Positions 1 through 9,553 of a DNA stretch of 64,000 nt are shown here, piece after piece. This DNA comes from Candidatus Gastranaerophilales bacterium (GTDB taxonomy: Bacteria; Cyanobacteriota; Vampirovibrionia; Gastranaerophilales; Gastranaerophilaceae): the NCBI GenBank assembly GCA_944326465.1, contig CALVEB010000001.1, positions 62,001 through 126,000 of the forward strand. The letters are read 5' to 3'. Within the stretch, counting starts at the first letter, position 1; every line of letters starts with the position of its first letter. The notes below the pieces were generated by a model that was not told the origin of the DNA, did not search any database, and saw only the letters and a program-made list of their open reading frames with translations. The position numbers and the translations under genes are program-made.

Positions 1-867
1 TGTTTCATTTAATGGTTTGTCTTTGTTGAACTGGATAAATGTTTCTATTTTATTGTTAATAGAATTATTTACAGCAGCTTCAACACTATCAGGAAAATCT
101 TGCAGCATTTTTTCATTCATTTTATTATCATGTTTTGCAAGAATTTTTTCGACATAAGGAGTTGCGAAATTACAAATCAAGCCACTCATAACAGGTGTTG
201 CAAATCCTGCTGTCATCATCCATAGAGTATTATTTTGAACATATTCCATTCTCATCTTTTCCTGAATGAAATCGCGGCGGTTTGGCAGGTCTTTTGGAAC
301 CCGCTGCCAATCACCTATTTTATCGATCTTTTTGTCTGAAAAAAGGTCAAACGGCAGGAATTGCGTGTCTAATGAGAACGGCTTTTTACGTCCTTCTGAA
401 TCTTCGTAAGCCTGTCTTGTGTTAATACCGTGTATTAATTTTGCAGGAAGCTGAATAGCTATCTTAGGCCATAAAGCCATAGACGCAAAAAATGAAGCAA
501 ATCCCACAAATTCCATTGCTTTTGTTAAAGGAGTAGATTTCTTTGCAGCAAGATAAGCAGCGATTGCAAGCCCGCCAAGTTTCATACCTACATCATTGAG
601 TTTTCCTAATTCATGGTCATTAGCCTTACCGGAAATACCGTCTTTTAAAGATTTAACCTCATAAGCCCAGTCTTTTACCATTTCTGCAGGCGCATTGAAT
701 ATACTGCCATTAACAAGCTTTGCAGTAGGCGGTAAAGGTTTTATAAATGTTCTGTTATAAAGATTTTCATGAACACTAAACGCCGGTCTGTCTTTATCCG
801 GTGCTTGATAAGCCCCCATTGACACGTTATTATTTACTATGTAGTTTTGAATTAGATTTGTACGCAT
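1..867 (-). CDS. Hypothetical membrane protein, 3' end outside window
   Basis: On the minus strand an open frame runs from an ATG at 865-867 to the window edge without a stop, giving the first 289 residues of a protein whose C-terminus lies outside. The N-terminal 90 or so residues are polar. Hydrophobic stretches follow around residues 115-155 (ending near ALWPKIAIQLPAKL), with a further weak one near residues 220-240 (WMMTAGFATPVMSGL). There is no cleavable signal peptide and no family I recognise. Its start lies one base beyond the stop of the upstream gene, so the two are almost certainly co-transcribed and coupled. The composition (polar N-terminus followed by membrane segments) resembles the other unrecognised membrane proteins of the window, but a clear F-x-G motif is absent here. 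Confidence 0.75.
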   Translation of the reverse strand, partial: MRTNLIQNYIVNNNVSMGAYQAPDKDRPAFSVHENLYNRTFIKPLPPTAKLVNGSIFNAPAEMVKDWAYEVKSLKDGISGKANDHELGKLNDVGMKLGGLAIAAYLAAKKSTPLTKAMEFVGFASFFASMALWPKIAIQLPAKLIHGINTRQAYEDSEGRKKPFSLDTQFLPFDLFSDKKIDKIGDWQRVPKDLPNRRDFIQEKMRMEYVQNNTLWMMTAGFATPVMSGLICNFATPYVEKILAKHDNKMNEKMLQDFPDSVEAAVNNSINNKIETFIQFNKDKPLNET

Positions 868-868
868 A

Positions 869-1930
869 TTAGTTCACCACATACTTTTCTTTATTGTCTA
901 TAACGTCACCCGCACTTAATTTAGAAGGTTTGCCGGAGATACTCATTACATTTATAACTCCGAGCACTGATGAGGCAATTGCAGCACCCAGCAAAATTTT
1001 GCCGGCATGTTTTTGCAATCCGCGGCCTTCGCCATGATAAAACGCTTTTGCACTATCCACAAGACTGTCTTTAAATGCAATTGCTGATTTCGTAATTTTT
1101 GCCTTATCCCAGAATTTAAAACTCATTACTTTGAAAAAGTTTTCCCATGGTTCCTGAAAAGCAAGCGCTACACCTGTTGCAGCCCAGAGATATGTTGATA
1201 AATTTGTTGCTGTTTTCGCTTTAATTAATATTTCTTTTATCAAAGGTTTAACTTCTTGATCGGAATCATTCAGATTTGAACCTAATCCGAGTTTTTTGCC
1301 AACTTTATCAAAGTATTCATTCCGCGGCTTTCCGTTATCTTCGTTGTACAGCATCTGCCAGTAAGGGAAATCAACACTTTCAAAAACTTTATGGTATTCA
1401 ATACTGGTTATATCAGAATCATTAGGATATTCAGGATGCTCATTTACGAATTTTGCATAAGGTATATTCAAATCAACCCCTGTCATGGTTTTTACAGGCA
1501 TGGAGATAAATGATTTTGATATTTGTTTAGCTATACCGTAGAAAAGAACACCTAATGCCATTTTACGGCCTATAGGACCTGCTTTTGATTTTGAGAATAC
1601 GTCGAAATGTTTATTCGCAGAATTAAATACTGACATTAACATTAAACTACCGACAATATACGGAACAGAACCCATAGTCAAAAATTCATAAAAATTTGAA
1701 TTACGGCTGCCTTTTATACCCTTGGCAGGATATAATGTCAAAGCATTTGTAAATTTATCAAATCCGATACGAGTTCTGGTTAAAAAGTTGTTTTTTAACA
1801 GAGTATCTTCAGAATAAGGAAGCTCCTTAGCTTTCTCTTTATTTTCTTCAGTTGTTTTTTCCGGCACCTGCGTTTTAGAGTTTTTGCCGGCAAAATAAAC
1901 ATTTTTAGCGCTATTTATCGGTAATATCAT
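869..1930 (-). CDS. Hypothetical membrane protein with N-terminal F-A-G motif
   Basis: A 353-residue protein of unknown function. The frame is also open from a GTG at 1945, but a GGAG lies about five bases upstream of the ATG at 1930, so I use that ATG. Residues 13-15 are F-A-G in a short polar N-terminus (NVYFAGKN). This is followed by a Lys/Glu-rich linker and hydrophobic stretches near residues 85-105 (GSVPYIVGSLMLMSVF), 125-140, 240-260 and 315-335. There is no signal peptide and no catalytic motif that I can see. It is the first gene of an operon with the partial gene downstream. Similar architecture (polar leader with F-x-G, then hydrophobic helices) recurs at 20950-22748 and 10994-12001, which suggests a lineage-specific protein class. 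Function is unknown. Confidence 0.75.
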   Translation of the reverse strand: MILPINSAKNVYFAGKNSKTQVPEKTTEENKEKAKELPYSEDTLLKNNFLTRTRIGFDKFTNALTLYPAKGIKGSRNSNFYEFLTMGSVPYIVGSLMLMSVFNSANKHFDVFSKSKAGPIGRKMALGVLFYGIAKQISKSFISMPVKTMTGVDLNIPYAKFVNEHPEYPNDSDITSIEYHKVFESVDFPYWQMLYNEDNGKPRNEYFDKVGKKLGLGSNLNDSDQEVKPLIKEILIKAKTATNLSTYLWAATGVALAFQEPWENFFKVMSFKFWDKAKITKSAIAFKDSLVDSAKAFYHGEGRGLQKHAGKILLGAAIASSVLGVINVMSISGKPSKLSAGDVIDNKEKYVVN

Positions 1931-2250
1931 CTTTACTCCGTACACACTTTAATTCTATAGTTATAAGCCCTGTGAATATTTTTTTTTGCCAGAGCGAAAA
2001 AATGTTTTACATTTTTTTACAATGCATAACTAAGACTCCTAACGCCATAATTATAACACCTGAATTTCGGGCTTCAAGTGGTAAATAAACTTATATTTGT
2101 AACAAAATGTAAATATAAATTTTATTTTGGTCAAAACGCACGTGATATAAGGGATTAAGTGCTCTTTGAGCAATTTTGATGATTAAAGCCATTCTGAAAT
2201 AAATCCGAATACATAAAGTGTAGAAAAATTAAATATGGAGTCATGGATTT
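1931..2250. other. Divergent intergenic region
   Basis: About 320 AT-rich bases separate the divergent membrane-protein operon from the EF-hand gene, so both promoters should lie here. I see a GGAG at 2237-2240 serving the EF-hand gene ten bases before its ATG. I cannot pick a -35/-10 pair with confidence, and I see no strong palindrome, RNA gene or additional ORF. Confidence 0.4.
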
Positions 2251-5200
2251 ATGGAAGAAAATTTCAGCCTCGGTGGTTTAAGGAAGAAAATTGATTTATC
2301 ACAGTTAAAAGGTGGTTTAAAAGCTGAACAGTTTGATTTTGGCAAGAAAAACAAATTGGAATCCGTTTTCAAAAAAATAGATGCTGATGGAGACGGTACA
2401 ATTACTGCTGATGAAATGAGTAATTATATTGACTTATTGCAAGATGCAGCAGGCGCTGATAAAAAACTAAACCGCAAAGAAGCTAAAGCAGCCGGTTTAG
2501 GCAACCGTCGACATATAAACAAATTCCTAAAACAGGCTATTGAATTATCTCAAAATATCAAGACTCCGCAAGAACCTTCCGTTGAGCCGGAAGTCACAAC
2601 ACCTGATGTTCCGGTCGAAGATACACCTATAGAAGATACTGTAGTTGAAGAACCACCTATCAGCATCGACGGGGATGAAGGTGATGATGATTCCGTAGAA
2701 CAGGAAGAATTTACAGCAGCAGATGCTCTTAAAAATCTTTTCGGTGACAAGCGTAAGGCAAGTGTAAAAATCGACGGGTCTGCAACAGGACTCGGACGCG
2801 CTTATCAGGGTGAAATAAGATTACCTAACGGTGAAACTATAGAAGACGGTGCATTCCCTGAAAATCTGCGCATGACATTACCGCCTGAATACGGGTCTAA
2901 TGCAACAATGAAATTAAAACTTATAGATCCTGAAAACGGTATATATGAAACATCTGCAAAAGACAGAAATTTCCAAATTGTAACAGATGAAAACGGCAAT
3001 GTTACTGTACAATCAGTTAATGTTGACGAGTTACAAGGTAAATTAAATGCAAACTTAGCTGAATACGCAAGAATTGAAGCTGAACGACAAGCCGCAGAAG
3101 AAGCAGCACAGGCCGGCGGTGCAGACGGTGCGGAAGGCGCTGATGAAGGCGTGCAACAGCTTACAAAAGAACAAATAGAAGCTGCAAAAGAGCATAACAG
3201 AAAAGCTGGAGTTGTTGCTGACGAATTACATAATGCGTTAAAAGGCGCAAGATGGGATGCTGTAAGCGGCAAGGCTTTCCAAACAAGTTTGAAAAAGGTT
3301 ACTTCAGAAAACGCAAGTGCAGTACTGTCACAATATAATACTAAGCATCCTGATGAATCATTAGTCAGAATGATTTGTAACGAAAAAACATCCGATGATG
3401 AGACCAGATGCGAGGCTTTAAAATACATTATGAAACAACTCGGCAACGAAGCTATTGCTAAAGGTGTACCAACTGATGAAGTAGAAGCACTTGTTACTGA
3501 ATTCAACACCTCAGCTGATGATGAATTTGGAAGCGTAGGTGTAATTGACGCAACTGTCATGGATAACACAATGAAACGATTGCTCGGTCTTACTCAAGGT
3601 GCAACTCTAAACGCCGATGATATCAGCGTTGCAGAAGCACAGGAAAGTGTTACAACAGGCGCACAAAACGAATATAATACCGCAAAACAATCTTATGACA
3701 CAGCACGAGAAGAAGAAGGCTGGTTTGCAAAACGCGGCGATGATTTCTTAGGCTGGTTCGGCTACACAACAAGAGCCGATATGGAAGAAAAACTCGGCAA
3801 ATACAAAGGTGATATTGAAAAACTTCAAAACTGTCAGACAGAAGAAGAATTTCAAACTGCATACAAAGAAGTATTCGGCATACCTTATGACGGCAAAAAG
3901 GTAGCAGCTTATCAGGCGGCATACAGTGATTACGTTGTTGCATACGGCGCTAAAGAAAATGCAGATAAAATGCAAACATTGTTTGATGAAGCACGCGGAC
4001 TTAACTACGATGCATACAAAACTAAAGTTATGTCAGCTATGAATATGAGCGCGGATGAAGTGGATGCTCTTGTTGACGGTATGTCAGAAGAATACATGGC
4101 TCAGCATCCAAACTCAAACAAAAAGGATGTTTTACGTAACTGGGTAGACCAGCAGAAACAGCAAAGTATTCAACAATTTGACCAGATTGCAAAAGGACGT
4201 TCACTTGAACAGATCAATCAGGATATAGACAGCGTTCGTCAGGCTGCATTTGGTACAAACGATATTGTAAATGATGTTATAAAATACAATTCTAACCAGC
4301 AGATAACAGGCATGGCAACCGAAATTGCAGCAGAAATCGCAGTAACAACTGCATTGGCCGTAGTCCCGGGCGGACAGGCATTTGCAGCGGCAAGAGTTGC
4401 AGCAAGCGCTGCTAAATGGGGTTCAAGAGGGGTTAAACTTGCCCGCTACATGCCAAAAGCAGCTAATCTTGCAAGTAAAGCATCATCTGCTGTAAGAAAC
4501 AGTAAGGTCGTAAGAACAGCAACTAATGCTACTACACGTGCTGCAAATGCTGTTAAAGACAGTAAACTTGCAAGAAATGTAAGCAATGCAGCAGGTAAGA
4601 TTAAAGACGCAACACCTGCCGGTGTAAGAACAAGTGCAGGCAGAATCGCCAGAAGTTCGGATGCAGCATTTGAAGGTACATTAGCAGTTAACCTTGTTGA
4701 TGGTAAATCAGTTGAAGATTCACTTAAAAAGGCTTTACAAAACGCTGCATTTGCCGGCGCCGGCGCAACTTCTGCCGAATTAGCACCATTCGTGGCAAAA
4801 GCACTCGGCTGCAGCAGTAAGGTCGCAACAGAGATTTGCGAACAGTCACTTGATTTAGCATCTACAGCCGGTATTTCTTACGGCGTATCAGGCGGCTACA
4901 CTTCTGATGATGCATTAATTGATGTAATCACAGGTGTTGCAATGAACAGAATTGGTAAAATTAAAGGCCGTCAGGGCAACACAGAGAAAGTCAAACCACA
5001 GCAGGAATTGCCTGTGCCTGATGAACATCATATCAGACTTTCAGAAGCTCCGCGTGATGTATTGGATGCACAGGAAGCTGATATTACTTTTGCCGGAGCC
5101 CAAGCGCGTAACCAATCAACGCTGCAAAGAGCAACCAATAATAATACATCAACAACCGGCGGAAGTTTCTCAGAACAAAAATTTGAACAGGTTAAAGATG

Positions 5201-7749
5201 AAGTTAGACAGGAACTTTCTCAACCAACAACAGCGAAAAGAGCAGCCGAAATTCATGACGAAGCTGACAAACATCAAATTCAAGACCGCGATCAAGGACG
5301 TGAAATTAAGCACATAGTTGAAGATGCAACCGGTGTCTATGACAGCCCGACTCTCGGTAAAATAGATTTGGCAAAAGAAACTGATCCGGCGAAACTTGCT
5401 CAGGCAAAGAAAGAAATTTCACAATGGTTTGACGGTAAAAAAGATGTGAGAGGCGATGCCGCACGCGACAGACAAGAGTTACTCGACAAAATTGACGCCC
5501 GAATGGCTGAATTAAATGCCGACCCTAATTTGCAAGGACAAAAAGTTGAATCAAAAATTGTCGAAGAACTAAATGCTAATACAGAGAAAAATGCAGCACA
5601 AGTTCTGGCAAATCAAGGCAAGCCGCTTTCTCCGCACGGAGCATCAATTCTTGACGATCAAATCAAACTTACAAACACGGTTGAAGACCTTGAGACAATG
5701 AAAAAACAACTTGAAAGCCGTGTAGGATATCAGGTTCAAGGAACAGACCATGCGGCCGCTACAATTAAGAAAATTGATGCGAAAATAAAATCTGTTAAAG
5801 CGCATCAGGCTGATTTTGCCGCAACAACAGGCCGAATTGACGATGCAATCAGTGCCGGTAAAGGCCTAAATGCAGATGATTTACAGACAATCAGAGCCTT
5901 TATGGAAAAATCAAATTCAGCGGATGAATTAAAACAAATTGCAGATAAAATGAACAGCAGTAAGGCAATAAGATCTTATGGCGGTTCTAAAAAGCTTATA
6001 AAAGATATCAATGCCAAAATTGAAACGCTAAACGCAAAGGCATTAACTTCTGATGGTGTTTCAACAGGTGCTGCTGCGAACACGCAACAGGCAAACTATG
6101 TAGACGCAAATCAAAGCAAAATGCAGGACGCACCGGAAGCTGAATTAGGCGACACACGTACAAATGCACCTGAACAATCTGCTATTGAAACAGAAACGCC
6201 GGTAGTCGATCCTCATCATATTCAAGTTGATGGTTCTCCGCGGCCTGTAGAAGTCGAAGGTGCAACAATTGACTTTGAAACAGCGCGTCGCAACATGCCG
6301 CCTGAACAAAAAGTTACAGAGCCGGAAGTTGAAATAATCAGAATGGAAGCTCCTGATCCGGGTGTTGATCCGCATAAGGTTACTGTTGATGGTTCTCCGC
6401 GGCCGGCAGAAGTCGAAGGTGCAACAATTGACTTTGAAACAGCACGTGCAAACATGCCAAAAACTAAACAGGATGTAAATGCGGAATTATTACAGGATAA
6501 ACTATTCATGCATACAGAAAAACTTGCTTCTGACAAAGTCACCAAGTTTTTAACCAAAGAAAATATTGATTATCAAGGCGGACTTATTCGCGGAAACGGA
6601 ACTGTTGCGTTTGAACAAAATGGTGTAAATTATCAATTATCATACGAGGACGGTAAATTATCCGCATTAAGAGTGCATGATTATAGCACCGGCAATAAAA
6701 CATACTATTCGTATGATGCTGTCGGTAACAAAAATCAGATTGCTAGAGATGAATTTATCGAAAAATTTGAAAGTTCAAATAAGAAATATGACAGCACACT
6801 GGCACAACTGGAAGCCAGACAAAATAGTAAATATCCTTTAGATAATAACGGATTCGTACGAGTAGAATCCTACAAAGACATGAGCCCTGATGAGCTTGTG
6901 GCAGAATATAAAAGATTAAGTGAATATGAGGCTGGCGGAACTCGCAGTTGGAGTGAGCCAAGTCCGTCAGGTAAAATTTTTCTAATTAATAGTCATGATA
7001 TGTCTGTCAATAAAGCTGCCATTAGAGAGGCACTGGAAGAACGCGGACTAAAACTTACAAGAGATTACAACGATAACCAGAGTATTCCTGAATATGGCTA
7101 TAAAAATGTCGAAAAACAAGAATTTAAATTGTCTCCGGAACAAGAACTTCGAGTAAGAACAGATTTTGAAGAACCGGCAAATTTAAGTGATGAGGAACTT
7201 CTTGCCGGAGTAAACAGATTAAATAACCGCAGACGATACTACGATAAACAGGGTAATGAACTTGAAACAAATCACACCGCCAGACTTCGTGAATTAAATG
7301 CAGAACTGGGAAAACGAGGTCTGAAAGTTGAAAACGGTGCATTAACAAAGATTACAGAACCGGAAGTCGAAGTTGTCGTAGCTGAACCGGTCAGAAAATC
7401 GCTTAGTTCCGCAGACAAAATCACAATGTCTGAAATAGGAAATAAAATTCCGAATGCAAAGACCTCTGCTGATTTAGACAAACTCCAGCAGCAAATTGAC
7501 AAACTGCCGGACAGTCCGCAGAAAACTCAATTGCAGAAACAGCTTGATAAGAAAAAAGCTGAACTGAATGAAGTTGCGGCCTGGGTTGATGTTGACCAGC
7601 AAGGCCGTCAGGTAAGCCGCAGCAACAATGACCAAAATATTATAGACTTAAATAATCAGGCGGCTGCTGATGCATTTATGGCAGATCAATTCAACTATGA
7701 TAATCCATATGATGATTTGTTTGATATGCCGGATAACAATATGTTTTAA
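2251..7749 (+). CDS. Giant EF-hand protein with internal repeats
   Basis: An 1832-residue protein with no recognised family over most of its length. Residues 44-55 form a canonical EF-hand loop (DADGDGTITADE) with Ca ligands at positions 1, 3, 5, 7, 9 and 12. A degenerate second loop ends at E77. An acidic Pro/Glu/Asp linker follows (about 105-150), then Ala-rich helical and coiled-coil stretches, and a hydrophobic Ala/Gly-rich segment near residues 688-722. A 33-residue repeat (D-P-H-H-I, S-P-R-P, ATIDFETA, NMP) occurs at about 1318-1350 and 1371-1403, with a diverged copy at about 923-953 that reads ITFAGAQAR. The C-terminus is charged and coiled-coil-like. There is no signal peptide, so export, if any, would need a non-Sec route or an internal signal. 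A GGAG ten bases upstream supports the ATG. The convergent uppP stop is only six bases away. A surface or secreted role is inference. Confidence 0.85.
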   Translation: MEENFSLGGLRKKIDLSQLKGGLKAEQFDFGKKNKLESVFKKIDADGDGTITADEMSNYIDLLQDAAGADKKLNRKEAKAAGLGNRRHINKFLKQAIELSQNIKTPQEPSVEPEVTTPDVPVEDTPIEDTVVEEPPISIDGDEGDDDSVEQEEFTAADALKNLFGDKRKASVKIDGSATGLGRAYQGEIRLPNGETIEDGAFPENLRMTLPPEYGSNATMKLKLIDPENGIYETSAKDRNFQIVTDENGNVTVQSVNVDELQGKLNANLAEYARIEAERQAAEEAAQAGGADGAEGADEGVQQLTKEQIEAAKEHNRKAGVVADELHNALKGARWDAVSGKAFQTSLKKVTSENASAVLSQYNTKHPDESLVRMICNEKTSDDETRCEALKYIMKQLGNEAIAKGVPTDEVEALVTEFNTSADDEFGSVGVIDATVMDNTMKRLLGLTQGATLNADDISVAEAQESVTTGAQNEYNTAKQSYDTAREEEGWFAKRGDDFLGWFGYTTRADMEEKLGKYKGDIEKLQNCQTEEEFQTAYKEVFGIPYDGKKVAAYQAAYSDYVVAYGAKENADKMQTLFDEARGLNYDAYKTKVMSAMNMSADEVDALVDGMSEEYMAQHPNSNKKDVLRNWVDQQKQQSIQQFDQIAKGRSLEQINQDIDSVRQAAFGTNDIVNDVIKYNSNQQITGMATEIAAEIAVTTALAVVPGGQAFAAARVAASAAKWGSRGVKLARYMPKAANLASKASSAVRNSKVVRTATNATTRAANAVKDSKLARNVSNAAGKIKDATPAGVRTSAGRIARSSDAAFEGTLAVNLVDGKSVEDSLKKALQNAAFAGAGATSAELAPFVAKALGCSSKVATEICEQSLDLASTAGISYGVSGGYTSDDALIDVITGVAMNRIGKIKGRQGNTEKVKPQQELPVPDEHHIRLSEAPRDVLDAQEADITFAGAQARNQSTLQRATNNNTSTTGGSFSEQKFEQVKDEVRQELSQPTTAKRAAEIHDEADKHQIQDRDQGREIKHIVEDATGVYDSPTLGKIDLAKETDPAKLAQAKKEISQWFDGKKDVRGDAARDRQELLDKIDARMAELNADPNLQGQKVESKIVEELNANTEKNAAQVLANQGKPLSPHGASILDDQIKLTNTVEDLETMKKQLESRVGYQVQGTDHAAATIKKIDAKIKSVKAHQADFAATTGRIDDAISAGKGLNADDLQTIRAFMEKSNSADELKQIADKMNSSKAIRSYGGSKKLIKDINAKIETLNAKALTSDGVSTGAAANTQQANYVDANQSKMQDAPEAELGDTRTNAPEQSAIETETPVVDPHHIQVDGSPRPVEVEGATIDFETARRNMPPEQKVTEPEVEIIRMEAPDPGVDPHKVTVDGSPRPAEVEGATIDFETARANMPKTKQDVNAELLQDKLFMHTEKLASDKVTKFLTKENIDYQGGLIRGNGTVAFEQNGVNYQLSYEDGKLSALRVHDYSTGNKTYYSYDAVGNKNQIARDEFIEKFESSNKKYDSTLAQLEARQNSKYPLDNNGFVRVESYKDMSPDELVAEYKRLSEYEAGGTRSWSEPSPSGKIFLINSHDMSVNKAAIREALEERGLKLTRDYNDNQSIPEYGYKNVEKQEFKLSPEQELRVRTDFEEPANLSDEELLAGVNRLNNRRRYYDKQGNELETNHTARLRELNAELGKRGLKVENGALTKITEPEVEVVVAEPVRKSLSSADKITMSEIGNKIPNAKTSADLDKLQQQIDKLPDSPQKTQLQKQLDKKKAELNEVAAWVDVDQQGRQVSRSNNDQNIIDLNNQAAADAFMADQFNYDNPYDDLFDMPDNNMF
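6202..6459 (+). repeat. Near-identical internal repeat pair in EF-hand gene
   Basis: Two 99-base units (6202-6300 and 6361-6459) encode the same 33-residue module. They are almost identical at the DNA level in their central parts (6229-6283 against 6388-6442), at a spacing of 159 bases. A diverged third unit lies at 5017-5109. The near identity suggests recent duplication or gene conversion. Confidence 0.75.
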
Positions 7750-7755
7750 AAAGAA

Positions 7756-8601
7756 TTATGAAAACATACTAAAAAATACAGCGGTTATTATTCCTGCAGC
7801 TATGCAATAATACCCAAATATTGCAAGCGAAAATTTAGAAATAAATTTCATAAAATACTTGATGCACAAATATCCCACACCGCCGGATACAAGTGTTCCC
7901 GCAATAATTGCAGACCAGTTAAACTGTGAGGCTTCATGCAGGTCTATATGCACAACAGGATAAATCATTGATGCGCCCAGTATAATAGGTATGCTCAACA
8001 AGAATGAATATCTTGCGGCTGTTGTTCTATCCAGTCCGCAAAACAATCCGGTAGCAATTGTCCAGCCGGATCTTGAAAATCCCGGCAATGCCGCAAGCCC
8101 CTGTGCCAGCCCTATCATTAATGATGTTTTTAAATCAACATTCTCCTTATGTGCCTTAAAATTCTTTGACATATATTCACTTGCCAGAAGTACAAAACCT
8201 GTTATAAAAAGCAACACTCCAACAATTGACGGCGTAAACACAAGTTTTTCCGCTATGGGTTTTAACGGCAATGCAATAATTACGGTAAAAATTGTTCCAA
8301 GCAAAATATATAATCCAAGTTTAGCATCTCTATTTGACCAATCATGTAATTTAAAAGCATTCCACATCGCTTTTAATATATTCATAATATCTTTACGGAA
8401 AAATATCAAAACAGCAACAAGGGTACCGAGATGGACCATAATATCGAAAAACACTTCTTCGTTAGTATGTTGTGCTATCTCCAGTCCTTTATATAATTTA
8501 TAAAAATTTGAGGTAAATACAAGATGTCCTGAGCTTGAAACTGGTAAAAATTCACTCAAGCCCTGAACTATTCCCATTAATATTGCTTGTATAAAATGCA
8601 T
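7756..8601 (-). CDS. uppP: Undecaprenyl-diphosphatase
   Basis: A 281-residue polytopic membrane protein of the BacA/UppP family. It removes the terminal phosphate from undecaprenyl diphosphate, recycling the lipid carrier for peptidoglycan and other wall polymers. The two family signatures are present: SEFLPVSSSGH at residues 16-26 and PGFSRSGW at 173-180, which together build the active site. Length and hydrophobicity match the family. It converges on the EF-hand gene with a six-base gap and is separated from queD by a 119-base spacer carrying tandem repeats, so it probably has its own promoter there. Overexpression is known to confer bacitracin resistance in other bacteria. The assignment is secure. 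Confidence 0.97.
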   Translation of the reverse strand: MHFIQAILMGIVQGLSEFLPVSSSGHLVFTSNFYKLYKGLEIAQHTNEEVFFDIMVHLGTLVAVLIFFRKDIMNILKAMWNAFKLHDWSNRDAKLGLYILLGTIFTVIIALPLKPIAEKLVFTPSIVGVLLFITGFVLLASEYMSKNFKAHKENVDLKTSLMIGLAQGLAALPGFSRSGWTIATGLFCGLDRTTAARYSFLLSIPIILGASMIYPVVHIDLHEASQFNWSAIIAGTLVSGGVGYLCIKYFMKFISKFSLAIFGYYCIAAGIITAVFFSMFS

Positions 8602-8628
8602 TTGTTTTGCTCCTTATATGGTGGCTAT

Positions 8629-8664
8629 ATTAAGTGATTAAGTGATTAAGTGATTAAGTGATTA
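8629..8664. repeat. 8-bp tandem repeat upstream of uppP
   Basis: Four perfect copies of ATTAAGTG plus a half copy (ATTA) sit about 28 bases upstream of the uppP start codon. Such short arrays are prone to slippage, and here one could vary promoter spacing. No function is demonstrated. Confidence 0.8.
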
Positions 8665-8665
8665 G

Positions 8666-8685
8666 GGAGTTTTCAGTTAAACTCC
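8666..8685 (-). terminator. Possible weak hairpin after queD
   Basis: GGAGTTT and AAACTCC form a 7-bp stem with a 6-base loop about 35 bases past the queD stop on the minus strand. No clear T tract follows, so this may be a weak terminator, or chance. Confidence 0.3.
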
Positions 8686-8720
8686 ACCCTACTACTTAAT
8701 CAAGTTACTAATGGATTTCA

Positions 8721-9080
8721 TTATTCTTCAAAATACGAGCAGCAAGAAGTCTGGGTTTCCCAAACACTTACCTTGCTTAGTTGAACGATTTTTTCTTTTA
8801 ACCGCCAGTAGATAAAGTTTGCAATCATCTCGCTTGACGGACTTTCATTATTAAATTCAGGAAGTTCGTTCAAATCCTTATGATCCAGATATTCAAGAAC
8901 AGCATTCAATTCTCTTTTTAATACCTTATAATCAATAAGAATATTGCTTTTATCCAGTGTATCCCCTTGAACATAGGCTTCTACCATCCAGTTATGCCCG
9001 TGCTGGTTTTCGCACGCACCGTCATAATTCAAAAGATGATGAGCAGCTGCAAAAAATGCCTGAGTTTTTATTTCATACAT
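8721..9080 (-). CDS. queD: 6-carboxy-tetrahydropterin synthase
   Basis: A 119-residue member of the 6-pyruvoyl-tetrahydropterin synthase/QueD family, which converts 7,8-dihydroneopterin triphosphate to 6-carboxy-5,6,7,8-tetrahydropterin in the preQ0/queuosine pathway. Zinc-binding histidines lie in FFAAAHHL and in the QHGHNW motif, with the catalytic Cys just before (CENQHGH). A conserved DHKDLNEL and the C-terminal Glu-containing WETQTSC segment are also present. It is the last gene of a tight operon, with two bases between the kdsC stop and its ATG. The pathway partner tgt is in the same window at 50.7-51.9 kb, consistent with tRNA queuosine modification. The alternative, eukaryote-type PTPS, is less likely given the Cys-x(3)-HGH spacing. 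Confidence 0.93.
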   Translation of the reverse strand: MYEIKTQAFFAAAHHLLNYDGACENQHGHNWMVEAYVQGDTLDKSNILIDYKVLKRELNAVLEYLDHKDLNELPEFNNESPSSEMIANFIYWRLKEKIVQLSKVSVWETQTSCCSYFEE

Positions 9081-9082
9081 AA

Positions 9083-9553
9083 TTATTGCTCCATTTCTTT
9101 TATAATTTTATCACAAAGTTCTCTGACTGCGCCGCGGCCGCCATTTTTGGACGAAATAAAATTGGCAACAGCTTTAACTTCATCCACTGCATCTGCAGGA
9201 CACGCGGCAAGTTTTACTTCTTTTAAAATACATATATCAGGAAGATCGTCACCCATATAAGCTATTTCTTCAAAAGAAATATTATATTTACTCATAATCT
9301 CTTTAAGAGTTTCAATTTTATTTTTAACTCCCATACGTAATTCATGTATACGCAGGTTTTGGGCTCTATGATAAACAGTACCGTTGTCGCGTGCTGTAAT
9401 TATAGCAGTAATAATACCGGCCTTGTTTATATTAACAATTCCCTGTCCGTCCTTTGCATTAAAGGTTTTGTATTCGCGGCCGTCCTCATCAAAAGTCAGA
9501 CTGCCGTCAGTTAATACGCCGTCAACATCAAATGCAACAAGTTTTATCGCCAT
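9083..9553 (-). CDS. kdsC: KDO-8-phosphate phosphatase
   Basis: A 156-residue HAD-superfamily phosphatase of the KdsC/YrbI type. It hydrolyses 3-deoxy-D-manno-octulosonate 8-phosphate to KDO, a core sugar of lipopolysaccharide. Motif I is FDVDGVLTDG near the N-terminus, with both Asp residues, and the late acidic motif is MGDDLPD. Its length matches the capless tetrameric KdsC family. Its ATG overlaps the kdsD stop by one base (TAATG), so the two are translationally coupled, and their pairing is the classic KDO gene arrangement. Sialic-acid pathway phosphatases are close relatives, but the neighbour kdsD favours KDO. Its presence implies an outer membrane with KDO-containing LPS. Confidence 0.93.
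   Translation of the reverse strand: MAIKLVAFDVDGVLTDGSLTFDEDGREYKTFNAKDGQGIVNINKAGIITAIITARDNGTVYHRAQNLRIHELRMGVKNKIETLKEIMSKYNISFEEIAYMGDDLPDICILKEVKLAACPADAVDEVKAVANFISSKNGGRGAVRELCDKIIKEMEQ

Noticed and set aside
2805..3569. 254-codon open frame on the minus strand
   Set aside because: It is antisense to the EF-hand gene, Ser/Thr/Val-rich in the way antisense of Ala/Glu-rich coding DNA is, and has no ribosome-binding site or recognisable domain.
8602..8720. preQ1 riboswitch for the queuosine gene
   Set aside because: queD is internal to the kdsD operon, and no preQ1-type pseudoknot or conserved core is seen upstream of it or of tgt.
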